35,000 bases of DNA from Symbiodinium natans. Taxonomy: Eukaryota > Sar > Dinophyceae > Suessiales > Symbiodiniaceae. A program made the position numbers and the translations under genes. How positions within the stretch are numbered: the stretch's first letter is position 1; every line of letters starts with the position of its first letter. Of the stretch, positions 20,555-24,302 are shown in pieces. The notes beneath the pieces were generated by a model. That model was not told the DNA's origin. It saw nothing but the letters and a program-made list of their open reading frames with translations, and did not search any database. Location: positions 1 through 35,000 of the forward strand of contig CAJNDS010002219.1 of NCBI GenBank assembly GCA_905221605.1, in the 5' to 3' direction.

Positions 20555-22254
20555 ATATATATATATGGGTTTGTATCTTAATGGGGAGGCGCGCGGCACG
20601 TGTTGGGGTATGTTTCGCGGGTCTGTTTCGGGGTATGTTTCGGGGGTATGTTTCGGGGGTATGTTTCGGGTATGTTTCGCCGCATCATAAGCTACTTTAC
20701 CTGCAATTTCGGGGGTATGTTACGGGGTATGTTTCGGGGGTATGTTTCGGGGTATGTTTCGCGGGTGTGCAACCCGTGTGCCCTTCTTAAACCTGAGCCC
20801 CCCAAAAAAACACAAACCCATACAAGAAAAGGGTTAAGGGTTTCGGGTTTAGGGTTTAGAGTTTAGGGTTTAGGGCTTAGGGTTTAGGATTCCCTGAGAA
20901 TAAGGAATCCAAGAAGCTACAGTGATTTTCGGAAACCTCCCACCTTGGGGGCTTTAGGGTTTACCCAGAAAGCAAAAGGTGTTGAGGGTGGCCAGGCGTC
21001 GAGTCGTCCACACGCGAGGAGTACCTGTACCGGGTGGACCTAAACCCTAAACCCTAAACCCTAAACCCTAAACCCTAAACCCTAAACCCTAAACCCTAAA
21101 CCCCAAACCCCAAACCTAAAACCCTAAACCCTAAACCCTAAACCCTAAACCCTAAACCCAAACCCTAAAGCCCCTAACCCATAAACCCTATGGGCCCTAC
21201 AGTCTGTAGGCTGCGGGTTTGGGGTCGAGTGAGGATGAGGACTTTAGGTACTTTGGGGTTGAAGGTCCATTGAGTCTACTAGTAATGAAGTGGATGCTTC
21301 AGTAGGAGCCAGTGGGGCATGCCCCTCAAAAAAACTAAGGCGCATGGTAAAGTCCTTCCTTGTATTCCCCTGTTTATAGGTTGAGGGGTCTGGGTTTGCT
21401 TACTTCTCCAATAACCAAGGGGAAAAAAGGTTAAACTTTCTTGTTCCTACTAAATAAGGAAACCCAAAAAGTTTAAAGTTCAACTATTGGCTAAGTCAGT
21501 TTGGGCATGTTGAGTTATTCTTGGAATTCAGGCGAGCTCACGCGCTGACAGTGGCATCAGCCGAAAACGGCTGATCACGGCTCAACCGGACTGTAAAGCT
21601 TCACCGTGAAGCGATGGGCAAAGGTTCCAAGAGGGCTCGAATAGGTAGCGCAAACACAGTAAACAATTTGCGAGCAAGTTCGGGGTCAAACTCTGCTTAC
21701 AACATTCTACGTATAGTTGCGATGGGGGGGGGGGGGTGGCCCAGGCGCGAATGCAAGCAAACCCGAAACCCTGTAAACCCTAAACCTGAACCTAACCCTC
21801 GAAGCTCTATCAACCCTAAACCCCATGACTAAGCCTAACCCCTAAACCGGAACTTTCCCCACCAGCCTAAAAAACCGCCCGAAGCCCTATACACAAAGAC
21901 GTCCGCCTGCCGGAGATGCAAGAGCGGCACTCGATGTGCGTCGGATCCTGGCGCGCTGTCCCCATCTCAGAACCCCTGAAGAGCAAGGCCCTGAAGCCCT
22001 AAGCCCTAAGCCCTAAACCCTAAACCCTAAACCCTAGACCCTAAACCCTATCCCTGAAGCCACCAAAGGCCCCGAAAACCGCTACAAACCCTAACGAAAC
22101 ACTGCTCGACAACCTGTAAAAACAACCCTGGCCAGAACCCCGAGCTCAGCCCTACCACAAAAAACCCCTCCCACCGTTCAGGGTGCAGGAGCTTACTGCG
22201 TGTGGGCAACCCTGTTCACTCGGGCGGTTATCTCTACTTCTTCTCCAACCAGGC
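3158..22254 (-). CDS. Split gene for a Cys-rich, multi-pass membrane protein (core extent; exons listed separately)
   Basis: Seen: unique islands between telomere-type tracts, read on the minus strand, give Cys-rich pieces first (21.9-10.8 kb) and hydrophobic helices after (10.4-3.1 kb). Candidate acceptors are mostly AG|G; donors include GTAAGC, GTATGA, GTGGAC and one GC. Reading phase is compatible across 12051/11935 to 11659/11597 to 10905/10822 to 10408, across 18978/18921 to 18783, and across 5409/5251 to 5073/4995. Known: large protist surface proteins combine ephrin-receptor-like (GCC2/GCC3) repeats with a C-terminal polytopic membrane region carrying conserved short motifs such as P-F-x-C-x2-H-P-N-G. 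Inferred: one receptor-like plasma-membrane protein, N terminus at high coordinates. Some exons are surely missed; weaker islands at 9790-9880, 5816-5875 and 5646-5683 also read as plausible minus-strand exons. The 5' end, start codon and promoter are not identified. Two adjacent paralogues instead of one gene is possible. Confidence 0.6.
3268..3347 (+). repeat. Pure (TTTAGGG)n tract
   Basis: About eleven perfect TTTAGGG units, right of the exon at 3158-3263, followed by a G-rich stretch. Confidence 0.95.
3625..3667 (-). CDS. Membrane-helix micro-exon
   Basis: The minus strand has AAACCCAG (acceptor at 3669-3668) followed by VFLIILFLGGFFVT and then G|GTGTGG, a usable donor at 3624-3623. About 43 nt encode a single hydrophobic helix. 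The acceptor CCCAG is one change away from the CCCTA of the adjoining telomere-type tract, so the repeat appears to supply the 3' splice site. The exact donor is uncertain. Confidence 0.5.
3672..3728 (+). repeat. (TTTAGGG)n tract beside exon 3625-3667
   Basis: About eight units with one TTTAGAG. Its first bases on the minus strand form the CCCAG acceptor of the adjoining exon. Confidence 0.9.
3833..3933 (+). mobile_element. 101-bp inverted-repeat element, copy 1 (TSD TAAC)
   Basis: Begins CTTACTTCTCCAATAACC and ends GGCTAAGTCAG. The two ends are imperfect inverted repeats (CTTACTTCTCCAATA against CTGACTTAGCCAATA). Flanked by TAAC at 3829-3832 and 3934-3937. Non-coding; a miniature DNA transposon by structure. 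Confidence 0.8.
3991..4070 (-). CDS. Membrane exon with P-W-R-S motif
   Basis: The acceptor ACCCAG lies at 4072-4071. The exon reads VLICLNMLLVAYFKPWRS and continues ALASQSDLL. A hydrophobic helix followed by a basic 'F-K-P-W-R-S' turn and an amphipathic stretch is typical of the membrane-proximal region in large protist polytopic proteins of this kind. A donor is available at 3990-3989 (GTCCAA, weak). Left is copy 1 of the 101-bp element; right is a 29-base poly-G run. Confidence 0.6.
4092..4120. repeat. 29-base poly-G run
   Basis: Uninterrupted G29. Comparable runs: 24251-24270 (G20), 24448-24472 (G25), and a C25 run at 31801-31825. Confidence 0.95.
4210..4324. mobile_element. Inverted-repeat element of the TGGTAGCCC family, copy 1
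   Basis: Ends TGGTAGCCCAGCAACCATC and GCACTGGGCTACCA are inverted. The interior matches the copy at 31289 in order (TTTT..GGGTTGG..., AAGGGGGAACC, AAGGGAAAGGGG). No coding content. Confidence 0.55.
4440..4478 (-). CDS. Possible small exon (QKLTDIMAHSPC)
   Basis: The minus strand shows a very good acceptor, TTCTGCAG (ending 4479), followed by KLTDIMAHSPCLMFLPG in an open frame. No clear donor was found, so the left end is arbitrary. It lies between two stronger membrane exons on the same strand. Confidence 0.25.
4578..4632 (-). CDS. Membrane-helix exon (IFTLARNALFALAPILPAPN)
   Basis: The acceptor GCAACCCCAG ends at 4633, and the same ten bases precede the exon starting at 5409. The frame reads IFTLARNALFALAPILPAPN, a hydrophobic helix. 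A GC donor (GCAAGC) follows AAT near 4577; a GT alternative lies at about 4604. It is flanked by CCCTAAA on the left and TTTAGGG on the right. Confidence 0.4.
4735..4805 (-). CDS. Possible membrane exon (SFLVLRFRPGFEAF)
   Basis: The minus strand reads SFLVLRFRPGFEAF. 'R-F-R-P' after a hydrophobic stretch recurs in the cytoplasmic loops of this kind of membrane protein, as far as I recall. A GTAAGA donor lies just upstream (about 4798), suggesting another tiny exon ending in GTCGAC. Boundaries and frame are not resolved. Confidence 0.25.
4830..4978 (+). mobile_element. 149-bp relative of the 101-bp element (TSD ATTC)
   Basis: Starts CTTACTTCTCCAACCACC and ends in AAAAAGTAAG, the inverse of its start. 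Flanked by ATTC at 4826-4829 and 4979-4982. The interior carries a duplicated module ('GGAA(A)CCCCAAAAAGGTTA' near 4900 and 4935). Related to, but diverged from, the four 101-bp copies. Confidence 0.65.
4995..5073 (-). CDS. Membrane exon (CLMGGFLGLLPISFLTFSSW)
   Basis: The acceptor AACTTCAG (ending 5074) opens a 79-nt exon: GTHYEM, then CLMGGFLGLLPISFLTFSSW, then donor GTGGTC at 4994. The preceding exon (5251-5409) ends with two bases of a codon and this one begins with one, so the phases join. Continuing past the acceptor the frame is also open through a C-N-S-C-N-E-L-S-G stretch, so the exon could begin earlier (CTCTCAG near 5096). A 149-bp inverted-repeat insertion ends 17 bp beyond the donor. 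Confidence 0.65.
5251..5409 (-). CDS. Membrane exon with P-F-x-C-x2-H-P-N-G motif
   Basis: The acceptor GCAACCCCAG ends at 5410 and the donor GTATGA is at 5250. The 159-nt exon reads HFLCETLGS, the helix LSVLFFIVLCTAVV, then EPFQCQSHPNGLFTMQSS and YLDDLDKGCCEP. The helix followed by 'E-P-F-x-C-x2-H-P-N-G-x-x-x-(L/M)-x-S' is the most recognisable signature of the membrane domain of GCC2/GCC3-type protist proteins. This is from memory and was not searched. It is the longest exon found in the window. Confidence 0.7.
5727..5801 (-). repeat. (CCCTGAA)n passing into (CCCTAAA)n
   Basis: Five CCCTGAA units followed by CCCTAAA units: a local variant block joined to the canonical repeat. Confidence 0.9.
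6332..6420 (-). repeat. (CCCGAAA)n to (CCCTAAA)n tract
   Basis: Starts with CCCGAAA units and becomes pure CCCTAAA (nine or more units), ending at the donor of the membrane exon 6425-6523. Confidence 0.9.
6425..6523 (-). CDS. Membrane exon (AISCVTRLSSTLHFLMQALA)
   Basis: The acceptor CCGAG ends at 6524 and a donor GTGCGG is at 6424. The frame reads AISCVTRLSSTLHFLMQALA and continues VPTMFLVAPVAPC: one long or two short hydrophobic segments in 33 codons. An alternative start at 6534 (CTCCCAG) shifts to a polar frame and was not preferred. CCCTAAA tracts flank both sides. Confidence 0.5.
6552..6648 (-). repeat. TTTAGGG/CCCTAAA junction and tract
   Basis: A single GGGTTTAGGG meets (CCCTAAA)n head-on near 6561, then runs as pure units and ends in CCCCAAA variants. 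Confidence 0.9.
7072..7162. mobile_element. Near-perfect 91-bp fold-back
   Basis: ACACTGGACTCTTTTCCATT at the left pairs with AATGGAAAAGAGTCCAGTGT at the right, and the stem continues through GG(T)TTCGGCC, leaving a loop of about 25 bases. Single copy here. Either a miniature element or a hairpin-forming sequence. Confidence 0.65.
7875..7988 (-). repeat. Degenerate (CCCTAAA)n tract
   Basis: Mix of CCCTAAA, CCCTGAA, CCCCTAAA and CCCCAAA. Confidence 0.85.
8003..8105. mobile_element. hAT-like miniature element, copy 1
   Basis: Terminal inverted repeats TTGGGATGTTCCCCCTTATA at the left, the inverse with one extra C at the right. Flanked by CATAAAAC (7995-8002) and CTTAAAAC (8106-8113), an 8-bp duplication with one mismatch. 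8-bp duplications are the hallmark of hAT-type transposons; no transposase is present. Confidence 0.75.
8897..9037 (-). CDS. Membrane-domain exon (ITWDEPFVMLMQALSFLSLD)
   Basis: The acceptor CGCCTAG (ending 9038) is followed by VRKID, then ITWDEPFVMLMQALSFLSLD, then SVFQSVNATRATIFLSLRDTWK. The opposite strand is also open here (IVARVAFTDWNTESSDKK), but the minus frame fits its neighbours and matches a pattern I recall from this family (helix then S-F-L-S-L-D). A donor GT is available at 8896-8895. It contains an N-A-T glycosylation sequon if that face is extracellular. Confidence 0.6.
9313..9428. mobile_element. Inverted-repeat element of the CTACTTGGAGG family, copy 2
   Basis: Starts CTACTTGCAGGCTCATGGGT and ends in AAAAATCTCCAAGTAG. 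ACC on both sides may be a 3-bp duplication. Touches the 3' end of the membrane exon at 9431-9493 on the minus strand. Confidence 0.6.
9431..9493 (-). CDS. Membrane-helix exon abutting an inverted-repeat element
   Basis: The acceptor CTCACGCAG ends at 9494. The frame reads LVVCLQLVIVIQPLSSQKRP plus K (21 codons). The apparent donor GT at 9430-9429 is immediately followed by CTACTTGG, the terminal inverted repeat of the element at 9313-9428, so this insertion may define the exon end. An earlier acceptor (before LLNANLYLTQ, about 9525) is possible. Confidence 0.5.
9534..9624 (+). repeat. (TTTAGGG)n tract
   Basis: About thirteen units with one TTTGGGG, right of the membrane exon at 9431. Confidence 0.95.
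10090..10197 (-). CDS. Candidate soluble exon (GALAYCPEKNLIREVLKYGP)
   Basis: The acceptor GTTGCAG ends at 10198. The open minus frame reads GALAYCPEKNLIREVLKYGP and continues LVLDSLSGTSGVHEGSP. It is coding-like and amphipathic, faintly like an armadillo/HEAT helix pair, but I cannot assign it. It lies between membrane exons and is flanked by TTTAGGG on both sides. Its place in the transcript is uncertain and the left end is arbitrary. Confidence 0.35.
10277..10408 (-). CDS. First membrane helix exon after the Cys-rich region
   Basis: An AG at 10410-10409 begins an exon reading LRAAIPEVLVGFLVLGGTGM, then YHMSVLKQNQSIVNKQS. The two leading bases complete the codon left open by the exon ending at 10822, giving ...RRCSP-LRAAIPEV..., i.e. 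the last Cys-rich piece runs straight into the first helix. Several donors are possible (GTGCTG, GTGAAC), so the left end is approximate. Confidence 0.6.
10412..10560 (-). repeat. Twenty-unit (CCCTAAA)n tract with head-to-head end
   Basis: About twenty units, one with an extra A (CCTAAAA). At 10553-10562 it turns directly into TAGGGTTGAGGG, i.e. the opposite sense, without a spacer. Confidence 0.95.
10822..10905 (-). CDS. Cys-rich (ephrin-receptor-like) exon
   Basis: The acceptor CCCCGAG ends at 10906 and the donor GTAAAT is at 10821. The frame reads LRPSGAT and then CSACSGGDYAIFAPGLRRC: C-x2-C ... G-x-Y ... P-G-x3-C, the spacing of ephrin-receptor-like/GCC2-GCC3 repeats (disulfide-rich extracellular modules). 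With phase 1 at the start it joins the preceding exon as ...CGACLSG-LRPSGATC.... The plus-strand open frame over this stretch is a shadow. Confidence 0.7.
11431..11553. mobile_element. Inverted-repeat element of the CTACTTGGAGG family, copy 3
   Basis: Starts CTTACTTGGAGGTTCATTCG with TACTTACAAGTAGG following; ends AAGTACCCACAAAACCTTCAAGTAG. Interior TAAGTAGGGCAACTATGG parallels copies 1 and 2. Target duplication not clear. Confidence 0.55.
11597..11659 (-). CDS. Cys-rich exon with P-G-T-C-A-x-G-R motif and GC donor
   Basis: The acceptor CAGCCGAG ends at 11660. The exon reads PGTCAFGRDPSSVTCGACLS and ends at CTCTCAG|GCGGAC, a GC donor (11596-11595). No in-frame GT follows before a stop, so the GC donor is required by this model. 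Joined to 12051-11935 (phase 1) it gives CPGG-R-PGTCAFGRD, the strongest family signature in the window. 63 nt, entered and left in phase 1. Confidence 0.75.
11727..11835 (+). repeat. (TTTAGGG)n tract
   Basis: About fifteen units, one reading GAATTAGGG. Separates Cys-rich exons 11597-11659 and 11935-12051. Confidence 0.95.
11935..12051 (-). CDS. Cys-rich exon (ELLPGFYSSSEDPGSVFKC ... CPGG)
   Basis: AAG|G acceptor at 12053-12052, donor GTGCCT at 11934. The 117-nt exon reads AVCAGSNDV, ELLPGFYSSSEDPGSVFKC, HGDASRCPGG. 'L-x-P-G-F/Y-Y ... V-x-x-C ... C-P-G-G' precedes 'P-G-T-C-A-x-G-R' in this type of protist surface protein, and the next exon supplies exactly that. TTTAGGG arrays flank both sides. 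The plus-strand open frames across it are shadows. Confidence 0.75.
12120..13610. other. No gene recognised; A-rich and simple sequence
   Basis: Contains a (GAAA)n patch (12404-12428), A-rich frames (12517-12717 +), a short (TTTAGGG)n at 12818-12841, (CA)n at 13250-13270, and a C-run at 13400. Frames here are low complexity. Confidence 0.5.
13614..13685 (-). repeat. Pure (CCCTAAA)n tract
   Basis: About ten perfect units. Confidence 0.95.
13690..13760 (-). CDS. Possible exon (EDWAELLRLVGAHHLLPVEG)
   Basis: The minus strand reads QHFTEDWAELLRLVGAHHLL, then PVEGSI, before entering a CCCTAAA tract. The composition looks coding, but no family is recognised and a second frame is open too. Offered only because it is the sole unique sequence between 13.6 and 13.8 kb. 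Confidence 0.2.
13908..14606. repeat. 49-bp hairpin-unit array with a central inversion
   Basis: Four units in one orientation start at 13908, 13957, 14001 and 14045 (spacing 49, 44, 44). After a divergent centre (14084-14137), nine units and one partial run in the opposite orientation, starting at 14138 and every 49 bp to 14579. Each unit holds an 11-bp stem ACTCCAGATTT / AAATCTGGAGT with a 7-base loop, and most spacers are GGGGCCC-type palindromes. Stop-free frames of up to 285 codons result from the repeat, not from selection. Confidence 0.9.
14607..15945 (+). repeat. Domain of degenerate TTTAGTG / TTTAGGG variants
   Basis: About 1.3 kb in which TTTAGGG alternates with TTTAGTG, GTGTTTAGGG, GTTAAG and TTTCGTG in higher-order repeats; phrases such as 'AAGTGTTTAGGGTTTCGTG' and 'GGCTTAGTGTTAAGTTTTT' recur about every 200-250 bp. 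All in the TTTAGGG sense. No gene seen. Confidence 0.8.
15051..15087. repeat. TCTGGGGAAG hairpin, copy 1
   Basis: TCTGGGGAAGTCACCGGGGC and GCCCCAGACC fold on themselves. Copies occur at 15948-15982, 16151-16185 and 16490-16526, each preceded by TTGCAA/TTTACA-like sequence. Confidence 0.6.
15948..16600. repeat. Diverged repeats: TCTGGGGAAG hairpins and GGCTGCCCTTTTAAA motifs
   Basis: Three further hairpin copies (15948-15982, 16151-16185, 16490-16526) and about five copies of a GGCTGCCC-TTTTAAA motif (near 16112, 16224, 16308, 16447, 16582) in AT-richer sequence without telomere tracts. Looks like several diverged copies of one unit. The 88-codon plus frame here is not convincing as a gene. 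Confidence 0.5.
16918..16988 (-). repeat. Pure (CCCTAAA)n tract beside Cys-rich exon
   Basis: About ten perfect units ending at the donor of exon 16992-17086. Confidence 0.95.
16992..17086 (-). CDS. Cys-rich EGF/ephrin-like exon (CHCAPGWFLDDGVCRLC)
   Basis: The acceptor GCCAGCAG ends at 17087 (GTGCAG|G six bases later is an alternative) and the donor GTGTGG is at 16991. The frame reads VQAASNESL, then CHCAPGWFLDDGVCRLC, then SEGPGS. C-x-C-x-P-G-(W/Y) ... C-x2-C is the core of EGF-like and GCC2-type modules. CCCTAAA tract on the left, TTTAGGG on the right. Intervening exons before 12051 are probably missed, because the phases do not join directly. Confidence 0.65.
17152..17322. other. Island open on both strands, coding status unknown
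   Basis: The plus frame reads QHGGPPSVAQETIFHGYGR and continues ATKCTTFLGNAHVN. The minus frame is open over the same span (AHFPEKWYTLLLDHNHGRWS...). I cannot tell which, if either, is used. Confidence 0.3.
17401..17478 (-). repeat. Pure (CCCTAAA)n tract
   Basis: Eleven perfect units. Confidence 0.95.
17600..18550. mobile_element. 950-bp fold-back element built on GTCGAAAAGTC repeats
   Basis: Outermost 14 bases TACCCCCCTCTATA (17600-17613) recur inverted at 18537-18550. Inner arms of roughly 230 bp (about 17838-18071 and 18137-18440) pair around a 65-base loop. The arms contain clustered 'GTCGAAAAGTC / CCGAAAAGTC' motifs, a G-run, and a CAAGCCGCTGCATGCTGC stem. Frames across it (for example 17662-18024 minus, 18184-18615 plus) are by-products of the repeats. 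Confidence 0.65.
18596..18714 (-). repeat. Seventeen perfect (CCCTAAA) units
   Basis: 119 bp without a mismatch, between the 950-bp fold-back and exon 18718-18783. The perfection suggests recent addition or active homogenisation. Confidence 0.95.
18718..18783 (-). CDS. Exon continuing the Cys-rich region (AIRGQLLTIHGEQRWIEAIS)
   Basis: Strong acceptor GGGTTTTCAG (ending 18784). The one leading base completes the codon left by the exon ending at 18921 (CA|G). The frame reads AIRGQLLTIHGEQRWIEAIS. No GT donor exists before the CCCTAAA array at 18596-18714; a GC donor (GAG|GCGATC) is possible. Plus-strand frames here (MDRQELASDG...) are weaker. Confidence 0.4.
18833..18890 (+). repeat. Pure (TTTAGGG)n tract
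   Basis: Eight units within the short intron between exons 18921-18978 and 18718-18783. Confidence 0.95.
18921..18978 (-). CDS. Cys-rich repeat exon (SFANASGMTKCQPCGSSEQ)
   Basis: The acceptor TGCCTAG ends at 18979 and the donor GTGGAC is at 18920. The frame reads SFANASGMTKCQPCGSSEQ: 'G-x-F-A-N-A-S-G-M-x-K-C-x-x-C', an almost textbook second half of a GCC2/GCC3 (ephrin-receptor-like) repeat; the first Cys would come from the previous exon. Phase 2 at the end matches exon 18783. Confidence 0.65.
19181..19281 (+). mobile_element. 101-bp inverted-repeat element, copy 2 (TSD TCCT)
   Basis: Practically identical to copies 1 and 3. Flanked by TCCT at 19177-19180 and 19282-19285. Lies in the intron between Cys-rich exons 19621-19716 and 18921-18978. 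Confidence 0.8.
19621..19716 (-). CDS. Cys-rich repeat exon (CSQCEAGFFTSVPGLSACEAC)
   Basis: The frame reads AHHGETV, CSQCEAGFFTSVPGL, SACEACQLGS: C-x2-C-x-x-G-x-(F/Y) ... G-L-x-x-C-x2-C, a complete GCC2/GCC3-type repeat. Acceptor either CCAG|G (19717) or AAAAG|C five bases upstream, the latter phase-compatible with the exon at 20258-20320. The donor is not resolved; a stop follows L-G-S. Confidence 0.65.
19748..19856 (+). repeat. (TTTAGGG)n tract
   Basis: About fifteen units with one extra T and one TTTGGGA. Confidence 0.95.
20258..20320 (-). CDS. Cys-rich repeat exon (CKVCEAGTFQAGKTP)
   Basis: The acceptor CTCTGCCAG ends at 20321 and the donor GTGTTT is at 20257. The 63-nt exon reads KGFTYL, then CKVCEAGTFQAGKTP: C-x2-C-x-x-G-T-(F/Y), the start of another ephrin-receptor-like repeat. 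CCCTAAA-type tracts flank both sides. Confidence 0.6.
20350..20417 (-). repeat. Pure (CCCTAAA)n tract
   Basis: About ten perfect units between two Cys-rich exons. Confidence 0.95.
20418..20456 (-). CDS. Possible Cys-rich exon (EPGGLHPKNAGSL)
   Basis: Acceptor CAACCCCCAG (ending 20457). One frame reads EPGGLHPKNAGSL, resembling the 'x-P-G-x-x-x-x-x-x-G-S' middle of a GCC2-type repeat; another reads VSLEACIPRMLGR. The left end runs into a CCCTAAA tract and no donor is seen. Confidence 0.3.
20524..20566. repeat. (AT)n palindrome
   Basis: Alternating AT with a central ATTATAAT, next to the GGGGTATGTTTCG repeats. Other (AT)n runs lie at 8575-8605 and 13816-13844. Confidence 0.95.
20607..20770 (+). 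repeat. GGGGTATGTTTCG tandem repeat, two clusters
   Basis: Units of about 13-16 bp, GGGG(G)TATGTTTCG, in clusters 20607-20678 and 20712-20768 around a 30-bp spacer. Frames (G-Y-V-S-G, G-M-F-R) come from the repeat. Confidence 0.85.
20965..21024 (-). CDS. Candidate 60-nt exon, frame unresolved
   Basis: The acceptor CGGTACAG ends at 21025 and a good donor TCTGG|GTAAAC is at 20964. All three frames are open over 60 nt (for example TPRVWTTRRLATLNTFCFL), so the protein frame cannot be decided. Supported mainly by splice signals and by the non-repetitive sequence between tracts. Confidence 0.3.
21039..21190 (-). repeat. (CCCTAAA)n tract with CCCCAAA patch
   Basis: About twenty units; two CCCCAAA in the middle, decay at the right end. 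Confidence 0.9.
21399..21499 (+). mobile_element. 101-bp inverted-repeat element, copy 3 (TSD TTTG)
   Basis: Same sequence and orientation as copy 2. Flanked by TTTG at 21395-21398 and 21500-21503. Confidence 0.8.
21901..21947 (-). CDS. Cys-rich exon (DPTHIECRSCISGRR)
   Basis: The acceptor GCGCGCCAG ends at 21948 and a donor GTCTTT is at 21900. The frame reads DPTHIECRSCISGRR with C-x2-C-x2-G. The opposite strand also reads C-x2-C (ACRRCKSGTRC), but the minus frame agrees with the neighbours. Probably the most N-terminal recognisable Cys-rich piece. Confidence 0.45.
22197..22254 (-). CDS. Candidate exon (LVGEEVEITARVNRVAHTQ)
   Basis: The acceptor AGACTAG ends at 22255 and a strong donor CGCA|GTAAGC is at 22196. 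The 58-nt exon reads LVGEEVEITARVNRVAHTQ in the only convincing open frame. It resembles a beta-strand-rich extracellular segment but no family is recognised. Upstream lies the (TGTCTG)n microsatellite. Confidence 0.4.
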
Positions 22255-22359
22255 CTAGTCTTGTGTCATTATGACTAAGGATGCTTGCAGTCAGTTGCAA
22301 AGACAAGAAGATACGCAACCATCTAGATTGGCATTGTTGGCACCGGGCGCGGGTTCAGA

Positions 22360-22556
22360 GTGTGTGTGTGTGTGTGTGTGTCTGTGTCTGTGTCTGTGTC
22401 TGTGTCTGTGTCTGTGTCTGTGTCTGTGCCTGTGCCTGTGCCTGTGTCTGTGTCTGTGTCTGTGTCTGTGTCTGTGTGTGTGTGTGTGTGTCTGTGTGTG
22501 TGAGTGTGTGTGTGTGTGTGTCTGTGTGTGTCTGTGTGTGTCTGTGTGTGTGAGTA
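22360..22556. repeat. (TG)n / (TGTCTG)n microsatellite
   Basis: TG runs flank about sixteen TGTCTG units, three of which read TGCCTG. Long Cys/Val and Thr/His frames on both strands are translations of this repeat. Confidence 0.95.
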
Positions 22557-23270
22557 GAAGGGCGGGTCCCTTGGCACCTTTTGTAGCAGCTCCTACCCTC
22601 CAAGCGCAAAGGTGCGATGTTTTTAAATAAGGCACCTAGGGCTCTTCAGGTAACCCGAACAAGGGATTTAAAGAGTTTAGGGTAGAGGGTTTAGGGTTTA
22701 GGGTTTAGGGCTTAGGGTTTAGGGTTGTCGCTGGGGGTCCTATTCACACAGGAAAGGGAGCTGAAAGGTGAATTAGGGTATGGAGGGTGGGTATGAGGCT
22801 AGGTTTCTCAAGGCCTGGGCACTCAAACTTTGAGTCTTGAGGCTAAGGGTTTGGGCTTCAGGTTTAGGGTTTAGGCTTTAGGGTTGGGGTTTGGGGTTTA
22901 GGGTTTAGGGCTTAAACCCTCGCAACCTAAGCCCCAAAGCACCTCGCGAGATTCCGCAAACTGCTCAGACTTTGTGTTGTAGAGCCTCATTCATTGCTTC
23001 CACTTGAGGCCTCCTCTTAGGGGCTGAATACCCCTACCCAGAAAAGGCGAACATGTTACTTGTAATAGGACTACATGCAACCAGAAAGGTTAAAGGTTAA
23101 CTGCCCCGCCCCGAAGTCCTCCTTAGCTGCTATTGCAGCTGGTAACTGTAAGTATGCCCCAGCCATTTGCCTTCAAGGTTATAATGGCTGAGCACCCTAA
23201 ACCCTGAACCCTACGCTAGAATTCGGGGGTTCCTACAGGAAGCCTGGGAAAGAAAGGAACCAACACTTAC

Positions 23271-23306
23271 CACACGAGGCTCTGGATTTCAGTGCTTCGG
23301 ACGCGC
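23271..23306 (-). CDS. Candidate micro-exon with GTAAGT donor
   Basis: GGGTTAG|GC acceptor at 23308-23307; ASEALKSRASC; then the consensus donor GTAAGT (23270). The 27 bases after the exon run GTAAGT ... TTTCTTTCCCAG, i.e. donor, pyrimidine tract and acceptor in miniature, too short for an ordinary intron. Confidence 0.25.
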
Positions 23307-23599
23307 CTAACCCGAAGCGTTGGGTTTAGCTTCCCCTAAACCCTAATCTTAGGTGTATCAGCTCCAGCTTGGGTAGTACCCTAAACCCTAAACCCTAAAC
23401 CCTAAGCCCTAAGCCCTAAGCCCTAAACCCTAAACCCTAAACCCTAAACTCCTGGTTCAACGGTTGTTCCAAGTGTGGCCATGGCAGGCTGGATTGGGTG
23501 CCTGCGCAGGCCTGGGTTTACTCTCTGCTGCAAAGAACACTGAACAGCCGAGACGGATGTCAAGACTCCATTTTCAGCAACCGCACGGAGAAGGCTTAC

Positions 23600-23672
23600 C
23601 CAAAACGAAAAGAACCATGTGGGCTCGGATTCGTCATCTTTGCCATGGTGGACCAGTTAAACACATGATCCA
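23600..23672 (-). CDS. Candidate exon (DHVFNWSTMAKMTNPSPHGS)
   Basis: The acceptor ACCTGGCAG ends at 23673 and the donor TTTTGG|GTAAGC is at 23599. The frame reads DHVFNWSTMAKMTNPSPHGS and FRF, with an N-W-S sequon as expected for an extracellular segment. A plus-strand frame of 89 codons overlaps it (23464-23733) and is a possible alternative. Confidence 0.35.
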
Positions 23673-24302
23673 CTGCCAGGTTCTTACTTCTCTGGGGCCT
23701 GTTGCATTAGTAGCCAAACAGGGAGGAGGCTAAGGAACAGTCCTGGGCCGCCCCAACCACCCAAGGAAAATTAAGAGCTTTGTACGCTGTACAGCTACCT
23801 GGCTACCTGCCGACTTCCTCAAGAAAGCCCACGGGACAGAAGAACCCTACGCACGCAGGCTATCCAACCAAACTAACCATAGGCCCATACGCCCTAGAAC
23901 AGACCTGGTGGCCCAAAGAAACCCGAAGAAGCCAGAAATACCCCACACAAAAGCATGCTTAACAACCGTAAGAAGTCCTAAGGTATCTATAACCGTCTAA
24001 GGTGCTGCCACGGAAACCCAAAGCCCGGGAAGCACTTCGTGACGTCTGGGAGCCAGGATTCCCAAGACATCCTTTTGAGAGGGTTTCAAGAGTTGGGGTC
24101 AATAATATAGGGTTGAGGGTTTACTGGGCAGCCGTTTGGGTCCGTGCCAAGGGCTCAGAAGATTTGATAAGGGGACGCTGGTTATTTAGCACGCCACCAA
24201 GCAAGGTGCAGGGGCCTGTTGAAAGGGAATTTTGGGTTTGCATGCAGAGAGGGGGGGGGGGGGGGGGGGGAGGGCAACGGCAATTTGGAAGGGGCCAAAA
24301 TT

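Noticed and set aside
21890-21970. Plus-strand Cys-rich frame ACRRCKSGTRC
   Set aside because: The complementary frame (ECRSCISG) has an AG acceptor and agrees with the minus-strand gene; both strands show C-x2-C by symmetry of the codons.
22271-22635. Cys/Val-rich and Thr/His-rich proteins
   Set aside because: Translation of the TG/TGTCTG microsatellite on both strands.
23965-24005. Resemblance to the CTATAAC-GTC-TAAGGT core of large-subunit rRNA
   Set aside because: Only about 15 bases match, with a gap, and nothing else of the rRNA is present around it.
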